Source: Odontesthes bonariensis (taxonomy: Eukaryota > Chordata > Actinopteri > Atheriniformes > Atherinopsidae). Taken from it: a stretch of 64,000 bases of DNA. The notes under the pieces are model-generated. The model saw nothing but the letters and a program-made list of their open reading frames with translations, did no database searches and was not told where the DNA came from. The DNA is taken from contig NC_134528.1 of NCBI RefSeq assembly GCF_027942865.1, positions 12,106,086-12,170,085 on the forward strand, given 5' to 3'. Below are positions 23,601 to 35,600 of the stretch, piece by piece (the stretch's first letter is position 1; each line of letters begins with the position of its first letter). The position numbers were made by a program, and so were the translations under genes.

Positions 23601-26600
23601 AATCATTATTAGCATTTTTTCAATTCAGCCTTTAATGCTTCCCATAAGATTTTGAATTATTTTCTTTGGCTAATGTTATCCCATGTATATTATTTCCAAC
23701 CAAACTATGACAAAATGACCAAACAAAGAAATGCAAAGCCCAAAATCCAATGATTTGCAAATAATTTAAACCCATTATGTAAGACATAACTATTTCCATT
23801 TCAAATTTGATGCCAACATGTCTAAAAAAAACCTCTTCTTTGGACAAACTTTGAATGCTTACACACAGAGGAGGCTCCAGTTTTGAAAGTGAGATGGTTT
23901 TTTCAGTATTACTTGACAAGGATTTGAGTTGCTCAACATTTCTGGACTGCAGGCAGGTCAGATTCGCACTTAGTGAGAAACCATGTTGTTTGAATAAGTG
24001 CAGAATGTGGTTTAAGTGTGTTCTGTTGCTGACATAAGCCAGGCCTTCCCTGATGTAGTCTGGATTGTAACATTTAGCATGTTACAACAAAACTTATATG
24101 CGTTGTTGGGCATTTTTTGTCCCTGAAATAAAAAATATGCAAGTTATCCATGCCACATGCAATATAGCCTCCCCAAACCATCATGGATGCATGCTTTTAA
24201 GTGTGTGCTGATAATTAGCTGGAAGGTTTCCTCTGTTACTCAATACAATGATGCAGAGCCGATGCTTTTCAAATTAATGAAACAAAATTTTCCACTTTGC
24301 CTCTGTCCACTCTAAACGAGCGAAGGGCCAAAAGAGGCCAAAATTTTATCTGTGAATCTTGTTCGTTGTAATTTGAGTTTGTGGATTAGGCGATCAGCTG
24401 TTCACCGACACTGTTTGTCAGGGCTCACGCAGTGGTTTATAATGCAGAGTTGATCCAGACAGAACTACTCAACAGTGGTTTTCAGCCTTATAAAGTGATA
24501 AAAAAGGTTTATTTCTATCATGCATTTTACTGCACATGATGAAATCCCACATTTTATTGTGGGAAACACTACTTTTAATTTGTTTAACCATATTTTAAGA
24601 GATTAACCTTCCCTATCTTTATTTTCAAAAGACAGTTTTTTTCAAAATATAGCATGAATAAAAAAAGAGAAAAAAAAAAAACCCTTACCAGAGTCTTTAC
24701 CCCATACTGTTTCTCCACCTTCTCCCGCAGCTGTTTGAAGCAGGCCTCCAAGCGGTCATGAAAAGGCCTCAGGGCCTCTGTGACCTTCTCACCATGGATG
24801 CGAACACCTTCAGCGAGATGAGGGATCTGGAAACAAACAGCGCAATGAGAAACCTTCGTCCAACAAACAAACGTAAGGCTAAGAGGTTAGCCTTACGTCT
24901 ATTCTTCATTCATTGCATAATCACATCATAGTCTGCCACAGACATTTAATTTGAAGTATGAGACCTTTGGTCTATTCGGTGTGCATGCTCTGAACAAGCA
25001 GTGAATGGATATCAGTTTGAGTGTACGTACAAAGAGGTTCAAGTAGAATATTTTAGAAAGAGCTGTTGCCATGACACCTCTTCCCCCTTCCTACCAGCAA
25101 GATCACCTCAACCAAACACGAATAAGAAGCATGGCAATGAGAAAGTTCGGACTGAGTGCATCTATAGGCATGAGCTAGAAGTGATGGATGTTTTCTTCTT
25201 CACCTCTGACGCAAATAATGACGCAATGCACCCTTTGAAGTTCTCCGTTGTCTCTCACACTGTAAGAAGTTGGTTTTCCTAACACAAAACAGCAGGCTCG
25301 CAGGTAAAAGGAGAGCGAGGGGGAGAATGAGAACTGCTGAAAACAGGCAATTAGGAAACCCCAGTACCACCAGCCAGTGTCGGCAAGCTTTGCTGACTAA
25401 ATCTGGAGAGAGAAGAGGTGGGGGGGGGGAAGCGAGCAGCAAAGGAGTGAATATTTTTCTCGATACTGGAGGAAATCACAGGTCAAGTTTTTTTTTCTAA
25501 GGGGTATTTCTGCAGCAAATGCCACCTTTGGCTGAGCTAAGGCAGAGAAGAATTACACACACACACAATAAGTTGCTAGAAAACAGCAAAGATGTTAAAG
25601 TCAGCCGAGGCTATAGAAGTGCTTTTCCTTCCCATAGCAACTGTAAAAATACTTCCATGTTGTCTCAGTCCTGCGAGCGAGAAGAACAGTTCGAGGTGGA
25701 AGGAAAGCATTATGAATTCACGAAGAATAAAACATAATAAAGCATGTTTTTAAAGTGGACACGGCATGATCATTTCATGTGACAAGTGAATAATACATAA
25801 CCAAGAAAACACTTTTAAGGGACATGCTATGTTTTCAAGCGTGACAACACAAGAGATCCAGCCATATGTTTTCAAACCAAATCAAAGTGAGCAGCACGGT
25901 GAACCGCCACAATGAAGATTACAGCAGGATGTCTCTGTTAGGTAGATATGTTCAGGATGTCTCTGTTAGGTAGATATGTTCAGGATGTCTCTGTTAGGTA
26001 GGTATGTTCAGGATGTCTCTGTTAGGTAGATATGTTCAGGATGTCTCTGTTAGGTAGATATGTTCAGGATGTCTCTGTTAGGTAGATATGTTCAGGATGT
26101 CTCTGTTAGGTAGATATGTTCAGGATGTCTCTGTTAGGTAGATATGTTCAGGATGTCTCTGTTAGGTAGATATGTTCAGGATGTCTCTGTTAGGTAGGTA
26201 TGTTCAGGATGTCTCTGTTAGGTAGATATGTTCAGGATGTCTCTGTTAGGTAGATATGTTCAGGATGTCTCTGTTTGGTAGATATGTTCAGGATGTCTCT
26301 GTTAGGTAGATATGTTCAGGATGTCTCTGTTAGGTAGGTATGTTCAGGATGTCTCTGTTAGGTAGATATGTTCAGGATGTCTCTGTTTGGTAGATATGTT
26401 CAGGATGTCTCTGTTAGGTAGATATGTTCAGGATGTCTCTGTTAGGTAGATATGTTCAGGATGTCTCTGTTTGGTAGATATGTTCAGGATGTCTCTGTTA
26501 GGTAGATATGTTCAGGATGTCTCTGTTAGGTAGATATGTTCAGGATGTCTCTGTTAGGTAGATATGTTCAGGATGTCTCTGTTAGGTAGATATGTTCAGG

Positions 26601-29600
26601 ATGTCTCTGTTAGGTAGATATGTTCAGGATGTCTCTGTTAGGTAGGTATGTTCAGGATGTCTCTGTTAGGTAGATATGTTCAGGATGTCTCTGTTAGGTA
26701 GATATGTTCAGGATGTCTCTGTTAGGTAGATATGTTCAGGATGTCCCTGTTAGGTAGATATGTTCAGGATGTCCCTGTTAGGTAGATATGTTCAGGATGT
26801 CCCTGTTAGGTAGATATGTTCAGGATGTCTCTGTTAGGTAGATATGTTCAGGATGTCTCTGTTAGGTAGATATGTTCAGGATGTCTCTGTTAGGTAGATA
26901 TGTTCAGGATGTCTCTGTTAGGCAGATATGTTCAGGATGTCTCTGTTAGGTAGATATGTTCAGGATGTCTCTGTTAGGTAGATATGTTCAGGATGTCTCT
27001 GTTAGGCAGATATGTTCAGGATGTCTCTGTTTGGTAGATATGTTCAGGATGTCTCTGTTAGGCAGATATGTTCAGGATGTCTCTGTTAGGTAGATATGTT
27101 CAGGATGTCTCTGTTAGGTAGATATGTTCAGGATGTCTCTGTTAGGTAGATATGTTCAGGATGTCTCTGTTAGGTAGATATGTTCAGGATGTCTCTGTTA
27201 GGTAGATATGTTCAGGATGTCTCTGTTTGGTAGATATGTTCAGGATGTCTCTGTTAGGTAGATATGTTCAGGATGTCTCTGTTAGGTAGATATGTTCAGG
27301 ATGTCTCTGTTAGGTAGATATGTTCAGGATGTCTCTGTTTGGTAGATATGTTCAGGATGTCTCTGTTTGGTAGATATGTTCAGGATGTCTCTGTTAGGTA
27401 GATATGTTCAGGATGTCTCTGTTAGGTAGATATGTTCAGGATGTCTCTGTTTGGTAGATATGTTCAGGATGTCTCTGTTTGGTAGATATGTTCAGGATGT
27501 CTCTGTTAGGTAGATATGTTCAGGATGTCTCTGTTAGGTAGATATGTTCAGGATGTCTCTGTTAGGCAGATATGTTCAGGATGTCTCTGTTTGGTAGATA
27601 TGTTCAGGATGTCTCTGTTAGGTAGATGTGTTCAGGATGTCTCTGTTAGGTAGATATGTTCAGGATGTCTCTGTTAGGTAGATATGTTCAGGATGTCTCT
27701 GTTAGGTAGATATGTTCAGGATGTCTCTGTTAGGTAGATATGTTCAGGATGTCCCTGTTAGGTAGATATGTTCAGGATGTCCCTGTTAGGTAGATATGTT
27801 CAGGATGTCTCTGTTAGGTAGATATGTTCAGGATGTCTCTGTTAGGTAGATATGTTCAGGATGTCTCTGTTAGGTAGATATGTTCAGGATGTCTCTGTTA
27901 GGTAGATATGTTCAGGATGTCTCTGTTAGGTAGATATGTTCAGGATGTCTCTGTTAGGTAGATATGTTCAGGATGTCTCTGTTAGGTAGATATGTTCAGG
28001 ATGTCTCTGTTAGGTAGATATGTTCAGGATGTCTCTGTTAGGTAGATATGTTCAGGATGTCTCTGTTAGGTAGATATGTTCAGGATGTCTCTGTTTGGTA
28101 GATATGTTCAGGATGTCTCTGTTAGGTAGATATGTTCAGGATGTCTCTGTTAGGTAGATATGTTCAGGATGTCTCTGTTAGGTAGATATGTTCAGGATGT
28201 CTCTGTTAGGTAGATATGTTCAGGATGTCTCTGTTTGGTAGATATGTTCAGGATGTCTCTGTTTGGTAGATATGTTCAGGATGTCTCTGTTAGGTAGATA
28301 TGTTCAGGATGTCTCTGTTAGGTAGATATGTTCAGGATGTCTCTGTTTGGTAGATATGTTCAGGATGTCTCTGTTTGGTAGATATGTTCAGGATGTCTCT
28401 GTTAGGTAGATATGTTCAGGATGTCTCTGTTAGGTAGATATGTTCAGGATGTCTCTGTTAGGCAGATATGTTCAGGATGTCTCTGTTTGGTAGATATGTT
28501 CAGGATGTCTCTGTTAGGTAGATGTGTTCAGGATGTCTCTGTTAGGTAGATATGTTCAGGATGTCTCTGTTAGGTAGATATGTTCAGGATGTCTCTGTTA
28601 GGTAGATATGTTCAACACCTACAAATGTGCATTTGCTTGTGAGTAACTCTGTTTCTTAGCGGTTGCAGTAGCGACAAATGGATATGTTCAGTTGTCTTGT
28701 GTGTATATTTATTAACCCAAAGTACCATTAGCCCCATTAGCTGCCTTTTTACCAACAGTAAACGTGACGTTTGTATTATAACCTGTTCGTATATCTAATA
28801 CCAACACAACAGACATTTGAAACAGCTTCACTCACTGCTAGTGGTTCAGATTTGTGCCCTTTTAGTGATGGAGCAGTCTTGACTTTCGAAAGCCAGCGTC
28901 ATACCTTGTTCATAAAACTGTTGCGAGTGAAGAATAACAAACAAATCCAAAGCTTTTCGATCTGTGTTGCTGACAGGAAAAACAACCTGGATCCCCTGTT
29001 CCAAGACTTCTGAGTCTTTGGGGAAGCTGGAAAGGGTCAACTTAACCTTACGACCAAAACCACATTTTCTTGAAAGCACATCTGAAGCAAAAACAAAGTA
29101 CCATGCTCTGAAAAGTACTAGTGAATCATTTGTTGCTTGTGGCGAGATAACCAGCTTTTAAAATGCTTCTGGTGGATGACATGCATGCTGTATTTCCCAT
29201 GGGAATACACTGATTTTTGTATTTTACGTGCTGTGACGTGCAAGTAAAAAACAGAAGACGTCTCCTGAGTGACATTTTGAGAGACGATTGGATGAAATGA
29301 GTTCCCTCCGCTTGAAAATACTAAAATATGCCTTTTTTTTTTTTTTTTTTAAAGCATTGGTTGATGTTTATGGTGACAAGACATAATTTCAATACTATGG
29401 ATAAGCCAGAAAACATGGAAAAGCACGTTATGGGACCTTTAAGTGTTCAAGTGTTAACTGTAGAGAACATATTGTACAGTAGCACTCATGGTTAACAAAT
29501 CCACTAAAGCCCTCAGCAAATGGAACAAAGAATCAGCTCGGGGTACAGGGGAGTGTGTGAAGTATCTGGCAGGTGGGCCAGAAAAGGAAAGATTGTCTAT

Positions 29601-32600
29601 GTGTGTGTTAACCTCAGATTCCCTGGAGCTAGCTCGCCTTTCTTCCCTTTCTCTGAGGGCAGACTGGCCCTTCACAGCTGACTATAGCAGGAACTGACTT
29701 CACTCAACTGGAACACCAAATCACTTCTGTGATGCAACCTTTTGTAATAATCTCTTAACAATGCATGTTTTGTTTACCCATGCTTTGATATAAACTGGGC
29801 TTATAAACAGGTGGGTATATAACATATAAGAAATATATTTCTGTACTGTTACCCCTGGTGCCCAACCATGTAATACAGTATATTAACAGCATCCTGTGAT
29901 AGCAGAGGTATAAGGTGAGCAGATTGGCTTGAAAAAACAAACTGAGCAGGTATCACAGTAGCTGAAATCCAATGAGTGTTACCGTGCTGTGCTCCACAAA
30001 ACCAAAGCTCTGGTACAGAAAGATAAATGAGAGGAGGCTACACACATCCTGCGCAGATTTCCCCTGATATTGAACACCTTCATCATCATCACTGCTGGGA
30101 CCTCTTGGTGAGAAGAACAGAGGAGAGGAAACTTAGACAGAAAAGGTGAAGGAAAAAGAGGCAGAGGGGACAGCGGTTAGGAGTAAGAGAAAGAGGAGGG
30201 ACAGAAGGACAGAGGGTTTTCAAACGAAAAAGCAATGAAAAAAAAAAATTGCAAGAGTGAAAGCTGAGGCAAGATTCACGTCTCCCAGGATACCCACATC
30301 TTTTTATAGACCTTAAGATGATTGAGTGCGACTGAGTGGCGGCATGGCAACAGAATTCTGCTTGGTGGCTGCAGTGATAAGCTCATTGGGTAAGACACAT
30401 AGGCTCAAGGGCAACACACACACACACATTCACTTGTTTAATTACACGTAGAAACTTTTTTTTTTTTTTTTTAAGAAGCTTTATTATGGCCCAGTAGTCT
30501 AAGAGGCATCAGCTAAATGATTAAGGATATGAGTAGAAGATTATCTGTTGTGAGGCTGAGGTGAAAGTCACAAAATTAGACACCGGAGACCTTGTGCTGC
30601 ATTTAAAAAAAAAAAAAAACAAAAAAAAAAAACAGCAGTGTGCACACACTGCATTTAAACTTACAAAAGAGTGGAACGCATACAGAGAAAAAAAACAGTT
30701 CACACTGTAAGACAGGTACATTATTTTTACCTAATTTCATTCTTATAGGAGAAAAGGACAAAGCTGGAGGTTCATTTGTGTGGGTTACAGGTATATCCGG
30801 ATGACAGGTCAGCGTATCGTACAAACGTCGCACTGTCACAGTGCTTATAATGGTGTTGCTTTAAAAGCTGGACAAGATAGCAAGAAGAACATTAGTATGA
30901 GGATGCTTCAATTTTTTATTTTTTTTTAGAATGACTAATGCATACATTAGCAAAACCACTGACTGAGTGTAACAACTCTAAATCAATCATATTGTTTCCC
31001 GATGTAACTGAAAGCTACATCGGAACACATAACAGCCACAAGCAAAAGAAAATGAATGGCTATTAGATAAAGTAATACAGGCACAGTTTTAGATCCAGAC
31101 ACTATTTTTCTAAAGTTAGTGGATCAGACAAGCGAAAAACATGATTCAGTATTAGACTTGCATTGGTCAGAAACAAGAATCCAACAGAGGTGCCAATACG
31201 AGAGCAATAAGGATTTTTCAATATGTGAAGGTCACTCCTGGAGTCCCAGTGTAAAAATATAGAGCTGGGAACGAGCACAATTAATTCCTTTACATTTTGA
31301 CAAAATTATCAGGATGTCATGAACCCATAAAAAAAAGAAGTTTATGTGAAACTTGGACAAAGCAGCTTGTGGACTAGTTTTATGCTTCGGCACTTTGAAA
31401 ACGTGTGACTGCAAAGCTGATGTTTCCTGATGTGCATGCTAATTCTCCCATCACAATCAACACTGAACATTCTTCTTTCTCGCACTTTTCTGTTGGACAA
31501 CAGTGAAAACCAATCAAGACGCGGACACAATCATACCAGTACCAGCAGCTGCCAAGTGAGAAATAGATACCTCTGCTGTTTAATATCAGCAGTGTCTGCT
31601 CTTAACTGAGCTCTGTTACTCTGTCCCTGCCTGACTCACAATAACCAGACTTCTGATCTGCACCCTGGGGTGCTGGGACAGCCACACTGGCTTTGAGCAA
31701 GGCTGTGATGACATATTAAAACCTTTAATGGTGGTCAAAAGGTCTTGGGAGATGTGCACAGCCATTGGTGAGTCAGGCAGTCTAATAAGCACACAGACTC
31801 TACTATATATGAGATGTAGGGGCCAGTGGCAGGGGTAAAAGAAATTATGATAGAAACACAAATATCACTGTCAATACACGATTCTGCCCATATGTCTGAA
31901 GAAGAAGCTGATCCCAAGATGAATATATTCCTTAGGTCTATGATTCAGTTTATTGGACACTAAGAAACCCTGAACTTTTTGTAGAGTGAATCATGCATAA
32001 GTTAAAGCTTTATAGCAGCTATTTAGACATCTATCCAGAGCATTTACTTATTCTAAACACCTCTGAAATCACCATCCTCCTATTTGCCAGGGAGCTGTCA
32101 TGATACCTAATTTCCTGTTTTCCAGTTGCTCATTTTCTCTCTAATTACTGGATGAGCACAATGGGTATTTGAGAAAACAACAGTGCACACTGGCTGATTT
32201 CTCACTGCTTAGTTTGTTAACTGGAGAAGGCTTTTCATCATCCGTCTCATTTAGACAAATTCAAGATGTGAGATAAAAAAGCGTGCTGGTTCTAGCAAGC
32301 TGATACTATTGCAAATCCGTTTTAGTTGCGTCCTTACAAGTTTGTTGTGTATATGTCTGGCATGAGTGCAGTAAACAGGACCCTTTCTATATAACGTGTC
32401 AGTAAACAACTTCAACCAAAACCACATTTTTGTGCTCGTAGAATGAAAAGGTGAAGCCTGAACCCATCACACGAAGGACATTTTTAACCCAGTACAGTTG
32501 ACAAGATTAAGCAATTATTTCATTTTATACTGGAAGGGAGCCCTTTGTAAGTATTAAGGCGCAATTGTTGGAGGAGAATCATTTCAAAATGCTGTGATCT

Positions 32601-35600
32601 TTCAGACTCTGGCTTGAGGCCAGCAGAAATCTCAGACTGATGCTGAAAAGGATTTGGCTCATTCACATCAACAGGAAAACGTCTAACATAACTTAAAAGA
32701 TAAAATCTAGCTGCACACTCCATCCTTGTCACCTATGCTGAAATATTTCCCCATGTCCACATTTTTGGAGTAACCTACTAATTAATATGAAATAAAATAG
32801 ACAAGTATGGCGTTACAACCCATGGTCTAAAAAAAACACCTTACATCTAGCAAGCTGCATCACAAATGACAAGAAGCTTGAAGAATTCAGTGCTAAAAGT
32901 GGGTAGGCGATACGAGACTCAGATATATTCTGTGTGAATCATGGTTCTTTACAAAGACAAAAGGTTTCACAAACACAAAAGAGCCCAACTTTTCAGATTT
33001 TTGAGTTCTGACAGAGATGTGGAACACGATGTTGACCTACTTTGCAGCAACTTGGAACAGGAACAGCTATTGGAAATTCAATTAACTTTCCTCGCAGCTA
33101 ACCAGAGGAAGGGGAAAAGAAAAACCTCTTGTACCAGTGCTCAGTACCTGGGTGAGCCATAAGACATGAAACTATGATTTCCTGAGCACTAAAGTGACAC
33201 ATAGGGCTGAGCTAAACAGTCACGACAGGGTGATAAAAGAACTTAAACAAAGCCTCTGCTCCTGCATTCTGATGTCCCAAAGAGAGGAAGGGTTGTAATT
33301 ATAAATATAGCCAGGAGTTTATTAATCCAAGATAAACCACAAATGAGCTATATATCTGTTGAGTTTCATAGGCAGCTGTTTAATGGCATGTGCTGTCTTC
33401 TACAATATGTGTGAGTGTGCATTCCTTGTCTGCTGTGTGGGCACTTCCTCCAGACTCTGAGGGAGCGAAGGTTGCAGAACCGCCACTGCTGATCTCTTAC
33501 CGTCTTTCTGCAGCGGAGCATCCCCACAACTTCAGAATGTTTGCTTCAGCACTCTTCTTGGCCATTATCTCCTCTGAACTCTTTAACACACTTTCCCCCT
33601 GCTCACTTCAGTTACTGTCATTGGACCCTCTTGGCGGTGCACTTACAAGTTCTTTAAACGATATTACATTTTCAGCTGTAACCTTTCAGGAGTGTCTCCT
33701 TTTTCAATAGAAGCACTTTGGTAAGCTGATTTAATATACAGGGGAAAAAAAAGCCTTAATGCTCTCCTATATAAGAGGGACTCTCAGGTGTGAAAATGCA
33801 GAGTGTGGAGTCTGCAGGGCTCTGAGTTTGTGTGTAGGGCTTCTATATTTCTAATGCTTTGTTCATTAACAAACCCTTAACTCTAACTGTTCAAAGCAAA
33901 GTGCTTTGAATAGAGAATAAGACCACTATAGTTTCAGCATTCGATAGGATAAAGTGAATAGCCCAAAGCAAATTTGAGTTTATTAAGCCCTAAGTGGCAT
34001 GAACGTGCATTGTTATCGCTCTCGTGCTCTTCTGTACCATCTTATCCAGGCTCAACATTTAGGCTTCCTATAGGCCATGTGTGTTTTTTGTTCATTTCAT
34101 GTGCCATGAAAGAAGTGATACCAGAATTAGACAATAAATAATCTGATATCCTCGACATCTCTGACGAGACAGACAAACAGACGAAATATGCAAATAGATG
34201 ACTGAGAGCATCAGTCTCACCTGCCAGGCGATAAAGTCTTTCAGTTTCTCTATCTTCTCAAGGTCCTCTTGGTGCTCCTGCATGTACTTGTCATTGAAGA
34301 AGGCCTAATGGAGAGGGAAAAGAGATTCTGGTGTGAGCATGATGGTATGAAGGGAGAAAAAGCTTGTGACAGAAGGAACAAGAATGGAGGAGGGGAACGG
34401 ATTTCACTAGACAAAGGCGATGATATCAGATGGTATTTAACATGAGAAAAATATAGTCTGGACATCAGTTATTCTGCCGCCGCCAGTGACCAGAGAGCAA
34501 AGAATTCCTGTCGATCCTCCTCTGACAAAATTAATGTAAATCAATTCCAAGATGAAATAAACAAAGGGAAACCAAGTGGATATCTATTTCTTTTCTTTGT
34601 TAACAAAAGTGAGGCTGAAATGAGTTTCCGTTACCATTTCAGTCCCAATGATAGTGTTTGGATGACTAAATGTGATGAAAAACAGGTAATAAAAAAAAGA
34701 CTGAGTTGGGCTTTTGAAAATGATAAGATTTACAATGATCTATTATCTTGAGAGCAAAACAATAAGTGTGACAGTAGTAACAATAGAAATTATGAAAATA
34801 TTATGGCTGATGGCATCAAAGATTCCAGGATTTGCATCATGCATGAGATTATGAGCTGGTTCTAGATCATTTCACAACATAAAGTCAAAGCTGGGAGTAA
34901 ATCTGGTTGATCTGAACTCATTTATCATGTACAGTACTTTGATTAGAATTTCATCAATTAGCCATAAAATATGAAAGACAAACAAAAATAAATACTGCCA
35001 GCATAACACAAGTGTATCCTTGTTTCTTTTGCAGATAGAAAACATGCGTCAGATGACTTGGTGTTTGTAGACATTATAGGAAATAAGCCGATTCCCTTAA
35101 TTTTGAACCTCGGGAAATAACATAACATACACTTCTGAAGACTCCATGTGGAATATAAAGCTGGTACATCTTCACTTGAATCACTTGTTTACACTTTACA
35201 GCATCTTAAAAGCAAAAACTACAATAAAGGGCATCATAGACTGCTCATAAAAGATGGATGCTACCACAACAGCGCTCGTCATCGGGTTGTAAACTGTCAT
35301 TTTGAACCTTGGAGTTCACCATTTACTATTGCAGGTTTATACAGCCAGAAGTCTCTGGTTACAAGGCAAAGAGACTCCTCCCAAAATAATACATAATCTT
35401 AAACTCCAATATAATTCACATAGATAATTTGTAAAATTCTCACCCCACAAGAAAGGTCAGGGTTGTAGTGAAGTCTGGCATGGCTTATTTAGTAGTATTC
35501 TTTTATTTCTAACATAACAAGTGGAAAATAAAGATAAAGACCTAAAAACATAGAGGAAAAGAAACTATGGTGACACAGAACAAATCATTTCCAAGTTGTC

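Noticed and set aside
25926..28613. CRISPR-like array
   Set aside because: The units are contiguous with no unique spacers, and the context is vertebrate intron. It is a minisatellite.
25926..28613. Repeat-protein coding region
   Set aside because: A 28-bp unit changes frame each copy and TAG stops recur in every frame.
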